Shown: positions 1-5,699 of the stretch, one piece after another | Position numbering within the stretch: the stretch's first letter is position 1 | How the letters are laid out: each line of letters starts with the position of its first letter | Assembly (NCBI GenBank): GCA_030638455.1 | Contig: DAOWEP010000181.1 | Coordinates: 1-15,516, forward strand | Reading direction: 5' to 3' | From: Gammaproteobacteria bacterium | Lineage (GTDB): Bacteria > Pseudomonadota > Gammaproteobacteria > DAOWEP01 | DNA length: 15,516 nucleotides | Position numbers and translations under genes: made by a program | Notes under the pieces: generated by a model | Told to the model about the DNA's origin: nothing | Seen by the model: the letters and a program-made list of their open reading frames with translations, nothing else | The model's database searches: none

Positions 1-300
1 ATGGACACGCCATCCACACCGCCGGCCACATTAACTCGTGCACGACAGATCGCAATGGACAATGGAGTCAGATATGCCTTTACAGGCAATGTGCATGATG
101 AAGGTGGTGAGAGTACCTATTGTCATCAGTGTGGTAAAAAGCTGATTGGCCGTGACTGGTATGTGCTGACAGAGTGGAGCCTGGATAAAGGCGGTTGCTG
201 TCCTGATTGCGGCGCTGAATGCACAGGCCGGTTTGAAGCTAAACCGGGTGACTGGGGAGCAAAGCGCTTACCCATACAAATGAGTGCATATCCAGACTAG
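1..300 (+). CDS. amrS: AmmeMemoRadiSam system radical SAM enzyme, C-terminal part (5'-partial)
   Basis: The frame is open from base 1 and ends at TAG 298-300. The 99 visible residues match the C-terminal end of the radical SAM protein of the AmmeMemoRadiSam system (AMMECR1, Memo and radical SAM partners), whose biochemical role is not settled. Seen directly: the stretch RYAFTGNVHD at residues 25-33, then a zinc-ribbon-like set of cysteines (C41 and C44, C66/C67 and C70, C74), then GDWGAKRLP near the end, all in the order expected for this family. The radical SAM CX3CX2C motif lies upstream, outside the window. The ATG at base 1 is probably internal. The stop codon overlaps the first three bases of the inverted-repeat element at 298-565, yet the protein ends where relatives end, so the gene looks intact. 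Family assignment is from recognition, without a search. Confidence 0.8.
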   Translation: MDTPSTPPATLTRARQIAMDNGVRYAFTGNVHDEGGESTYCHQCGKKLIGRDWYVLTEWSLDKGGCCPDCGAECTGRFEAKPGDWGAKRLPIQMSAYPD

Positions 301-330
301 TACTCCGCCACGTTAGTATTGATGGGTTCA

Positions 331-426
331 GAGCCACACCAACGCGCCAGTACAAGGCGCAGTCCGTAGGGAATGGCTAGCCCTTTTCAAGGACTGCAAC
401 GCAGTAGTGGCGCGTTGGTGTGGCTC
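331..426. repeat. Inner hairpin A of the MITE-like element
   Basis: A perfect 19-bp inverted repeat pairs 331-349 (GAGCCACACCAACGCGCCA) with 408-426. Inside it a further short stem pairs 360-365 (CAGTCC) with 391-396 (GGACTG), and the palindrome GGCTAGCC sits at 375-382 in the loop. Base 331 is shared with the left terminal repeat, so the two structures abut. Confidence 0.8.
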
Positions 427-430
427 CCTT

Positions 431-533
431 CGGGCGAGACGATAAGCGGCCATCTGCGTTGTTGTGCTTGCTTGAGATAGAATGACTAACTCTGCACAAG
501 CACGCCTAGCAGCTAGCCGATTCTTGCCTCGCT
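431..533. repeat. Inner hairpin B of the MITE-like element
   Basis: An imperfect palindrome of about 100 nt is centred near 481-486 (AATGAC). The best paired block is GTGCTTG 464-470 with CAAGCAC 497-503. Outer blocks such as GCGAG near 434-438 and CTCGC near 528-532 also pair, with many mismatches between. A short C-UUCG-G type loop (428-433) links it to hairpin A. The mismatches suggest this arm is older or less constrained than the terminal repeats. Confidence 0.6.
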
Positions 534-565
534 GAATCCATCAATACTAACGTGGCGGAGTACTA

Positions 566-718
566 AAGCAGGCAAGCTGCGCCTGTTGGTTAAACTTCCG
601 ATAACATCTATACTTCATTAGCATTGGCCCTGCAGGCTCATGTGTTCTTTTGGTGGCACAGGTATTAAAATAATCAATATTAGTCAACGTTTACAAATAA
701 ACGGTTACGAATAGCAGA
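566..718. other. Intergenic stretch between the inverted-repeat element and the HDOD gene
   Basis: Together with the element this makes the longest gene-free stretch of the window (301-718). I see no reading frame and no convincing promoter. Small symmetric pieces are CAGGC/GCCTG at 568-584, the palindrome CCTGCAGG around 630-637, and a perfect 6-bp hairpin CGTTTA-CAAA-TAAACG at 688-703. The last one ends 15 nt before the HDOD start and could influence translation; nothing more can be said. Confidence 0.5.
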
Positions 719-1576
719 ATGAGCGATCAGAAGGAACTTTTAAATCATATTCTGAAGGAATATCGTGCTGGCAAGCTCAAGGTCCCTGGGTTACCGGAAG
801 TTGCAAATAAAATTCAGACGGCAATTCGTGATCCGCGAACCAACGCTAAACAAATAGCTAAAATTATTCAGCTTGATCCCGCACTAACTGCACGATTGAT
901 TCAGGTTGCCAATAGTCCGTTTTATCGAGGTAGTGCGAAGGTAGAGGATTGTCGTGCAGCGGTTAGCCGGATGGGGCATCAAACCACCAAAAGCATTGTC
1001 ACCAGCTTTTCTGTTCAACAGGTGTTTCAGTCCGACTCTGCCATAGTCCGTGACTTGTTGCGTGGTATCTGGAGACGCAGTAGTCATGTGGCTGCTATCA
1101 GTTTTGTATTAGCAAGGTTAACGCCGGATATAATGCCAGACCGTGCAATGCTGGCAGGCCTTGTGCATGAAATTGGTGCATTGCCGATCTTACGTTATGT
1201 AGAAAACTATCCTGAACTTCAGAAAAATCGTCAGATGCTGGGCGTTATGGTTGATAAGATTGGTGGCAAGCTCGGACATATGGTTTTAAAAAGCTGGGCC
1301 TTTGATGATGAGTTGGCGGGGATACCCGAACAATTGAATAACTGGAACTATGCGCCCGGTAAGGAGCCGAATTACACGGATGTGGTAATTGTTGCTCGTG
1401 TGCATGACCATATGGATAGCGGAATAAAAGATGGTAAATTTCCACCTTTATCGGAAATCGCCTCCTATAATAAAATGTCAGTCAGCAAGCTTGGCCCAGA
1501 TGCTAGTCAGGAGCTTCTGTATGAAGCAAAAGAAGATATCGATGCCCTTATGGGTATGTTGGGTTCACCGGGTTAG
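719..1576 (+). CDS. HDOD domain protein, probable signalling or regulatory protein
   Basis: The 285-residue product matches the HDOD family (an HD-domain-related output domain with altered metal-binding residues), often tied to c-di-GMP signalling, motility or stress responses in proteobacteria. Seen directly: the N-terminal signature LKVPGLPEVANKI (20-32), the conserved core block DPALTARLIQVANSPFYRG (53-71), an alpha-helical middle, and GLVHEIGALPI at 147-157, where the canonical HD pair is His150-Glu151. A second HD dipeptide is at 229-230. There is no signal peptide or membrane segment, so it should be cytosolic. The length is usual for stand-alone HDOD proteins. The start ATG lacks a strong Shine-Dalgarno sequence (only AGCAG just upstream), but the HDOD signature begins soon after it. 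It stands alone between the repeat element and mogA. Its signal and target cannot be told from sequence. Confidence 0.85.
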   Translation: MSDQKELLNHILKEYRAGKLKVPGLPEVANKIQTAIRDPRTNAKQIAKIIQLDPALTARLIQVANSPFYRGSAKVEDCRAAVSRMGHQTTKSIVTSFSVQQVFQSDSAIVRDLLRGIWRRSSHVAAISFVLARLTPDIMPDRAMLAGLVHEIGALPILRYVENYPELQKNRQMLGVMVDKIGGKLGHMVLKSWAFDDELAGIPEQLNNWNYAPGKEPNYTDVVIVARVHDHMDSGIKDGKFPPLSEIASYNKMSVSKLGPDASQELLYEAKEDIDALMGMLGSPG

Positions 1577-1607
1577 GGTGGCTTTCTGATGATATATCTC
1601 TTTGGGG

Positions 1608-1627
1608 TACTGTTGGTTTGAACAGTA
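1608..1627 (+). terminator. Stem-loop after the HDOD gene, possible terminator
   Basis: A perfect 7-bp stem TACTGTT (1608-1614) / AACAGTA (1621-1627) has a 6-nt loop and begins 31 nt after the HDOD stop. It is followed by a T-rich but interrupted run (1633-1652) rather than a clean T tract, so termination is plausible but weak. It could also be an operator for mogA. Confidence 0.35.
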
Positions 1628-1672
1628 AACTGATATTTTATTTTCCTTTATAACAACAAGAAACTAATTAAT

Positions 1673-2206
1673 ATGCAACCAGTACGTATTGGAATTGTAA
1701 CGGTATCGGATCGAGCCAGCAGGGGTGAGTATGAAGACCTGGGTGGGCCGGCCATTCGGGAATGGCTTGAAAAGGCGCTCACCACTGCATGGGAAGGTGT
1801 GGCACGAGTGATTCCTGATGAGCAGCCTGTTGTTGAGCAGGAGCTAAAGGATTTGTGTGATAAAGAGGGTTGTTGTCTGATAGTCACCACAGGAGGTACC
1901 GGGCCGGCTCCAAGGGACATCACACCTGAAGCGACCGAAGTGGTGTGCGAAAAGATACTGGACGGCTTTGGCGAACAAATGCGCGCGGTTTCGCTTCAAT
2001 ACGTACCTACCGCAATCCTTTCGCGACAGATTGCAGGCGTGCGCGGCAAGAGCCTGATCATTAACCTGCCCGGAAAACCAAAGGCAATTGCAGAATGCAT
2101 GGAGGCCGTATTTCCTGCGGTACCCTATTGCATAGATCTTATAGAAGGCCCTTTTCTGGAAACCAATCCAGATGTGGTCAAGGTGTTTCGACCAAAGCAG
2201 TCCTGA
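1673..2206 (+). CDS. mogA: Molybdopterin adenylyltransferase MogA
   Basis: MogA adenylates molybdopterin with ATP, preparing the dithiolene for molybdenum insertion by MoeA in molybdenum cofactor synthesis; it is cytosolic and usually trimeric. The 177 residues align by eye along the whole length with E. coli MogA. Seen directly: the N-terminal RIGIVTVSDRAS (5-16), IPDEQ at 47-51 including Asp49, the pterin-binding loop TTGGTGPAPRD at 73-83 with Asp83 (equivalent to the second catalytic Asp of E. coli MogA after a one-residue insertion), GFGEQMR, VPTAILSRQ and INLPGKPKAIAE. Both key aspartates are present. The Shine-Dalgarno region is weak (AAGAAA). No other molybdenum cofactor gene is in the window, so the gene is detached from moa/moe partners. 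A large palindrome begins at the base after its stop. Confidence 0.95.
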   Translation: MQPVRIGIVTVSDRASRGEYEDLGGPAIREWLEKALTTAWEGVARVIPDEQPVVEQELKDLCDKEGCCLIVTTGGTGPAPRDITPEATEVVCEKILDGFGEQMRAVSLQYVPTAILSRQIAGVRGKSLIINLPGKPKAIAECMEAVFPAVPYCIDLIEGPFLETNPDVVKVFRPKQS

Positions 2207-2340
2207 GCGAAAATCTTGAGTCCAAAATGCCCAACTTCGCCGTTGCAAATCTTTGTAATAGCGGCCTATTATGTGCGATTTGCGCCTTGCACCCAAAGGG
2301 CATCACAAATTTGAATATTTTGAATCTCAATCTTTTTCGC
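2207..2340. repeat. Large imperfect palindrome directly after mogA
   Basis: Nested inverted repeats share one centre: GCGAAAA 2207-2213 / TTTTCGC 2334-2340, TTGAG 2216-2220 / CTCAA 2326-2330, ATGCCC 2227-2232 / GGGCAT 2298-2303, GCAAATC 2245-2251 / GATTTGC 2277-2283, and TAATAG 2256-2261 / CTATTA 2266-2271 closing a CGGC loop. The right arm is about 20 nt longer than the left, mainly from extra A/T-rich bases at 2304-2316. There is no reading frame. It looks like a dispersed palindromic repeat (MITE- or REP-like) inserted at a gene end. As RNA it would be a long stem-loop able to protect or terminate the mogA transcript, although no T tract follows. Confidence 0.65.
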
Positions 2341-2362
2341 CCAGACTTAATTGGAGATTCCC

Positions 2363-2401
2363 ATGGTTAATCAAGCAATCTTCCAGTCGATCATATTATG
2401 A
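2363..2401 (+). CDS. Possible 12-residue leader peptide overlapping the next gene
   Basis: An ATG at 2363 has a good Shine-Dalgarno sequence (GGAG 2353-2356, 6-nt spacing). It opens a 12-codon frame (MVNQAIFQSIIL) that ends with TGA 2399-2401, overlapping the ATG of the following gene as ATGA. The following gene has no ribosome binding site of its own, so translational coupling through this mini-frame would explain how it is started. Whether the peptide itself matters is unknown; this may be a chance frame. Confidence 0.3.
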   Translation: MVNQAIFQSIIL

Positions 2402-2637
2402 ATCCATTAGAAATCAAAACAGGATCGGCGTACAGCAGCGGAGATTTTGGTAATAGCTGGTACGTATGGCAGGTAGTGGATATTTTTATCGATAGTGAAA
2501 AGCAGAAAATCACTCGGTACAGAGTAATGGCGGGTGAAAATCGAAGAAAGACATTTAGCTGTTTATTGGCCGAGTTTTCTGAAAAAGTGCGCTATGAAGT
2601 GAAATTGAATGAAAATAGCTGGCGGCGTGTAGGGTAG
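2398..2637 (+). CDS. Small hypothetical protein (79 aa)
   Basis: I do not recognise a named family, although the sequence resembles small uncharacterised gammaproteobacterial proteins. The 79 residues are rich in aromatic and charged residues: WYVWQVVDIFID (21-32), a basic central block ITRYRVMAGENRRKTFS (38-54) and a Trp near the C-terminus (NSWRR). The pattern of alternating hydrophobic and charged residues suggests a small beta-rich cytosolic domain; there is no signal peptide, membrane helix or cysteine pair. The start overlaps a possible leader peptide stop (ATGA at 2398-2401), and no Shine-Dalgarno sequence stands directly before it. It sits between a palindromic repeat and the 3' side of an oppositely oriented tRNA gene, with no functional neighbour. 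That it is a real gene is likely but not certain; function unknown. Confidence 0.6.
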   Translation: MNPLEIKTGSAYSSGDFGNSWYVWQVVDIFIDSEKQKITRYRVMAGENRRKTFSCLLAEFSEKVRYEVKLNENSWRRVG

Positions 2638-2665
2638 GGTATCTTCCACCTTATGCATCATTGAT

Positions 2666-2752
2666 TGGTAGCACGGGGGGGAATCGAACCCCCACTCTGT
2701 CACCAGAACCGGATTTTGAATCCGGCGCGTCTACCAGTTCCGCCACCGTGCC
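2666..2752 (-). tRNA. tRNA-Leu (anticodon CAA)
   Basis: Read on the minus strand, the 87-nt gene folds as a class II tRNA. The acceptor is GGCACGG paired with CCGTGCT, with the G1-U72 wobble also found in E. coli tRNA-Leu. The D-arm contains AACTGGTAGA, the anticodon stem CCGGA/TCCGG encloses loop TTCAAAA (anticodon CAA at 2716-2718), then come a long variable arm and a T-arm GGGGG-TTCGATT-CCCCC. The 3' CCA is encoded. It reads UUG codons. It stands alone, opposite in direction to its neighbours. Confidence 0.97.
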
Positions 2753-2763
2753 AATGGTCGCAT

Positions 2764-2791
2764 AGTATAAAGAATTCCTCCCGAAGGGCAA
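2764..2791 (-). promoter_or_regulatory. Promoter of the tRNA-Leu gene
   Basis: On the minus strand, TTGCCC (2786-2791) and TATACT (2764-2769) are spaced 16 bp, giving a sigma70-type promoter whose start would be about 5 nt before the tRNA 5' end. The stretch between the -10 box and the tRNA contains GCGACC, the GC-rich discriminator typical of stringently controlled stable-RNA promoters. Confidence 0.6.
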
Positions 2792-2848
2792 AATCTCATT
2801 TATTGGGATTCTCGCCAGCAAGAAATAGACCTGCTAATATCGCCCGCC

Positions 2849-3886
2849 ATGTATCGTCAGGATTTTGATTATGAGTTACCAGAGGAGCTAATTGCCCAGC
2901 ATCCACTGGAGCAGAGAAGTGCCAGTCGATTGTTGTGTCTGGATGCGCGGTCGGGTGATCTGGGCGACAAACAGTTTTCTGATTTTCCGGCCTTTTTGAC
3001 CAGCAAGGACCTGCTGGTATTCAATGATACCCGTGTTATACCAGCCCGCCTGTATGGACGGAAAGAGACTGGTGGTAAGGTAGAGGTTCTGGTTGAAAGG
3101 GTGCTGGATGCGAGTAGTGTTTTGGCGCATGTGCGTGCGAGCAAGTCACCACCAGCAGGAAGCAGGCTAATACTGGATGGGGACGTAACAGCAGAAGTCG
3201 TTAGCAGACAGAATGACCTGTTTCAGCTTCGGTTTGCAGGTGCCGAGACAGTACAGGAGGTATTGGAAAAGGTTGGCCATATGCCTTTGCCCCCGTATAT
3301 AAAAAGAGAGGATACCGGGCAGGATAAAGAGCGTTACCAAACTGTGTATGGCAGGCAACCGGGTGCAGTGGCCGCCCCAACTGCCGGATTGCATTTTGAT
3401 CAGACAATGCTGGACAAGCTGGCAAGTATGGAAGTAGAAACTGCCTATGTAACCTTGCATGTAGGGGCAGGGACCTTTCAGCCGATTCGTGTAGACAGGG
3501 TAGAAGATCACAGGATGCATGCTGAATATGTCGAGGTTTCAGATGCGGTATGCGAAAAGGTACAAAAAACCCGCGCACGAGGTGGCAGGGTAATAGCGGT
3601 GGGAACGACCTCGGTGCGTTGTCTGGAAACGGCATCCAACTCTCGATCCAGTAAGGGCCAAATACAGCCCTTTGCGGGTGATACAGATATCTTTATCTAT
3701 CCCGGATACGAGTTTTTGAGTGTAGATGCATTGTTAACCAATTTTCATTTGCCAGAGTCGACTTTGTTGATGTTGGTATCTGCACTTGCCGGGACAGAAG
3801 CCGTAAAGAAGGCCTATGCACATGCAATTGAACAGCGATATCGTTTCTTTAGTTATGGCGATGCGATGTTTATTAATACCGAGTAA
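2849..3886 (+). CDS. queA: S-adenosylmethionine:tRNA ribosyltransferase-isomerase QueA
   Basis: QueA transfers and rearranges the ribosyl group of S-adenosylmethionine onto preQ1 at tRNA position 34, giving epoxyqueuosine; it acts in the cytosol just after Tgt. The 345 residues align with E. coli QueA (356) from start to end: DFDYELPEELIAQHP (5-19), LLVFNDTRVIPARL (55-68), HMPLPPYIKR, GAVAAPTAGLHF, VTLHVGAGTFQPI, IAVGTTSVRCLE, TNFHLPESTLLMLVSA and RFFSYGDAMFI at the C-terminus. There is no Shine-Dalgarno sequence before the ATG, but the alignment fixes this start. A TAATAT box at 2835-2840, only 8 nt before the ATG, raises the possibility of a leaderless transcript. tgt follows 81 nt downstream, the usual queA-tgt pairing, and yajC-secDF come next, as in E. 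coli. Confidence 0.97.
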   Translation: MYRQDFDYELPEELIAQHPLEQRSASRLLCLDARSGDLGDKQFSDFPAFLTSKDLLVFNDTRVIPARLYGRKETGGKVEVLVERVLDASSVLAHVRASKSPPAGSRLILDGDVTAEVVSRQNDLFQLRFAGAETVQEVLEKVGHMPLPPYIKREDTGQDKERYQTVYGRQPGAVAAPTAGLHFDQTMLDKLASMEVETAYVTLHVGAGTFQPIRVDRVEDHRMHAEYVEVSDAVCEKVQKTRARGGRVIAVGTTSVRCLETASNSRSSKGQIQPFAGDTDIFIYPGYEFLSVDALLTNFHLPESTLLMLVSALAGTEAVKKAYAHAIEQRYRFFSYGDAMFINTE

Positions 3887-3953
3887 CTAGTGTCTAGTAT
3901 CCAGGGGCCAGGTTTTCTTTTCCCTCTAGTGCCTAGTAGCTAGCAACTAATTA
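3887..3953. repeat. CTAGTNN heptamer tract between queA and tgt
   Basis: Heptamers beginning CTAG or CTA recur: CTAGTGT 3887, CTAGTAT 3894, then after 25 other bases CTAGTGC 3926, CTAGTAG 3933, CTAGCAA 3940 and CTAATTA 3947. CTAG is usually rare in proteobacterial DNA, so five copies in about 60 bp is striking. The pattern looks like a decayed tandem repeat filling the queA-tgt gap. No regulatory role can be read from it. Confidence 0.55.
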
Positions 3954-3967
3954 CTGTATTTAACTTT

Positions 3968-5071
3968 ATGAATTTTAAATTACTTAAAACAGACGGTCTG
4001 GCAAGGCGTGGACAACTGGTCTTTGACCGGGGTACGGTTGAGACACCAGCCTTTATGCCGGTAGGTACCTATGGCACGGTAAAAGGGCTGACACCAGAGG
4101 AGGTGCAGGGCTCTGGTGCCGAGATCATACCGGGTAATACGTATCATTTAAGGCATCGGCATGGACCGGATGTTATTCAGGCGCATGGTGACCTGCATGA
4201 TTTTATGCACTGGGATGGGCCGATCCTGACTGATTCGGGTGGGTTTCAGGTATTTAGCCTTGGTGACATGAGAAGGATTACTGAAGAGGGTGTTCACTTT
4301 CGGTCACCGGTAGATGGCAGTAAGGTGTTCCTCGGGCCGGAAGAATCCATGGCCGTTCAACGTGCGTTGGGTTCGGATATCGTGATGATCTTTGATGAAT
4401 GCACTCCGTATCCGGCAACAGAAAAAGAGGCGCGTGATTCCATGGAATTGTCTCTGCGTTGGGCGCAGCGTAGCCGTGAGGCACATGGTGATAATCCGGC
4501 TGCATTGTTTGGTATTGTTCAGGGCGGCATGTATCCAGAATTAAGGGAGGTTTCACTGGCCGGCTTGCAGGAGATCGGTTTTGACGGTTATGCGATCGGC
4601 GGGCTTTCTGTGGGGGAGCCAAAACAGGAATGTGAAAAAATACTCGACTGTCTGGCACCCGTTATGCCAAAAGATAAACCGCATTACCTGATGGGGGTCG
4701 GTACACCTGAGGACATAGTGGAGGCAGTGCAACGAGGGGTGGATATGTTTGACTGCGTGATGCCAACTCGTAATGCACGTAATGGTCATTTGTTTGTGCA
4801 TGATGGTGTGGTGCGCATCCGTAATAGCCAGTATGCAACGGACACCCGTCCACTGGATGAGCACTGTGACTGCTACACCTGCCAAAATTACAGTCGAGCC
4901 TATTTAAGGCATCTCGATAAATGTGGTGAGATGCTGGGTGCCAGGCTCAATACAATACATAATCTACATTATTATCAAAGTCTTATGGAAGATCTAAGGG
5001 GCGCTATAGAAGCTCAGGAGCTTGACGCCTTCATAACACAATTTTATGCAAGGCGGTCAGAGCCGGCATAG
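3968..5071 (+). CDS. tgt: tRNA-guanine transglycosylase Tgt
   Basis: Tgt exchanges guanine-34 of tRNAs for Asp, Asn, His and Tyr with preQ1, the step that feeds QueA. The 367 residues match the bacterial family (E. coli 375). Seen directly: TDSGGFQVFSL with the catalytic Asp89, the substrate loop IVQGGMYPELR (184-193), GGLSVGEPK, the nucleophile Asp262 in MFDCVMPTRNARNGHLF, and the zinc site C300, C302, C305 and H331 in CDCYTC and NTIHNLHYYQ. All key residues are present. Odd point: the normally conserved loop GNTYHLxLRPG reads GNTYHLRHRHG at 56-66, with His63 and His65 replacing Leu and Pro, and the preceding residue is Pro55. The ATG has a weak ribosome binding site but starts where relatives start. 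It follows queA and precedes yajC in the classic order. Confidence 0.97.
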   Translation: MNFKLLKTDGLARRGQLVFDRGTVETPAFMPVGTYGTVKGLTPEEVQGSGAEIIPGNTYHLRHRHGPDVIQAHGDLHDFMHWDGPILTDSGGFQVFSLGDMRRITEEGVHFRSPVDGSKVFLGPEESMAVQRALGSDIVMIFDECTPYPATEKEARDSMELSLRWAQRSREAHGDNPAALFGIVQGGMYPELREVSLAGLQEIGFDGYAIGGLSVGEPKQECEKILDCLAPVMPKDKPHYLMGVGTPEDIVEAVQRGVDMFDCVMPTRNARNGHLFVHDGVVRIRNSQYATDTRPLDEHCDCYTCQNYSRAYLRHLDKCGEMLGARLNTIHNLHYYQSLMEDLRGAIEAQELDAFITQFYARRSEPA

Positions 5072-5249
5072 TAGCCAAAGTAATGCCTAATAGGGCATGC
5101 GCTATCCCGTAGTTCTGTGTAATAATACGCGGCTTGAGTCACAGGTAGGCAGTAGTAATCATTTTTGTATTCAACCGGTTATCTGGCTTTTCGTATTTGC
5201 AGGATAAGCTAATTTTCTTACGTTAAATTAAGGTAAAGAAGGAATCAAT

Positions 5250-5594
5250 ATGAGTTTTCTAATCTCAGACGCATTGGCAGAGGCACCCGCTGCAGGGGCA
5301 GCGGCAGGACAACCAGATCCAGTTATGAGCTTCCTGCCGCTCATTATCATTTTTGTAATCTTTTATTTCCTGTTAATACGTCCACAAAGCAAGCGCGCAA
5401 AGGAGCACAAGGCCATGGTGACGGGGCTGGCAAAAGGAGATGAGGTGGTGACGAATGGTGGATTACTAGGCCGTATCTCAGCGATTGATGACAGCTTTAT
5501 TACGCTTGAGATATCAGAGGGTGTAGAGGTGCATCTTCAGCGCAATGCAATAGGATCACTGATGCCGAAGGGAACCCTGAAGAGTCTTAAGTAG
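5250..5594 (+). CDS. yajC: Sec translocon accessory subunit YajC
   Basis: YajC is the small membrane partner of the SecDF complex, which assists protein export through SecYEG. The 114 residues show an N-terminal Ala/Pro-rich stretch, one membrane segment at about 27-44 (FLPLIIIFVIFYFLLI), the family motif RPQSKRAKEHK right after it (44-54), and a cytoplasmic domain with GDEVVTNGGLLGRI (66-79). The length is typical (E. coli 110). A strong Shine-Dalgarno sequence (AAGAAGGA, 6-nt spacing) marks the start. The gene lies between tgt and secD with 178 nt before it, room for its own promoter, although none stands out. It heads the yajC-secD-secF run. Confidence 0.96.
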   Translation: MSFLISDALAEAPAAGAAAGQPDPVMSFLPLIIIFVIFYFLLIRPQSKRAKEHKAMVTGLAKGDEVVTNGGLLGRISAIDDSFITLEISEGVEVHLQRNAIGSLMPKGTLKSLK

Positions 5595-5699
5595 ACCTGG
5601 TTCCTTGATATAAAGTTGTTCATCCATATTTTTAGGAACATGTTATTGCAACTTCAGTTATCGGTACAAAATAAAAAATAAACAGCAGGCGTTTATACG

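Larger units (their letters stand above)
298..565. mobile_element. MITE-like inverted-repeat element, 268 bp, no transposase
   Basis: The ends are 34-bp terminal inverted repeats, 298-331 and 532-565, agreeing at 33 of 34 positions (the one difference is G326 against the partner of A537). They begin TAGTACTCCGCCACG. The outermost TA may be a target duplication, as in elements mobilised by Tc1/mariner or IS630-type transposases; that is inference. The interior has no meaningful reading frame. It holds two side-by-side hairpins (331-426 and 431-533), so a single strand would fold into a long end stem carrying a three-way junction. This matches the general plan of a miniature inverted-repeat transposable element moved in trans. 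A highly structured non-coding RNA or a REP-like repeat is an alternative. Copies elsewhere in the genome cannot be checked here. Confidence 0.75.

Noticed and set aside
298..565. CRISPR array or attachment site
   Set aside because: The repeats are inverted, not direct, with no regular spacers and no cas or integrase gene nearby.
566..718. Possible riboswitch (c-di-GMP or molybdenum cofactor type) before the HDOD gene
   Set aside because: I looked for the conserved core sequences and found only small isolated hairpins.
884..1087. Minus-strand open frame within the HDOD gene
   Set aside because: It lies entirely inside a well-supported gene, has no ribosome binding site and resembles no family.
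1844..2296. 150-codon minus-strand frame overlapping mogA
   Set aside because: It is antisense to clear MogA motifs and runs through the palindromic repeat; its composition looks like a shadow frame.
2666..2752. tRNA-Leu as an integration site for a genomic island
   Set aside because: No integrase gene and no direct repeat of the tRNA 3' end was found; both flanks hold ordinary chromosomal genes.
2665..2868. 67-codon plus-strand frame over the tRNA
   Set aside because: It runs across the tRNA-Leu gene, its promoter and the queA start; the protein-like text VARGGIEPP is the familiar artefact of translating a tRNA in antisense.
5640..5681. Mini-frame of 13 codons (MLLQLQLSVQNKK) between yajC and secD
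   Set aside because: AGGA is only 2 nt from the ATG, too close to work as a ribosome binding site, and the frame does not touch secD.
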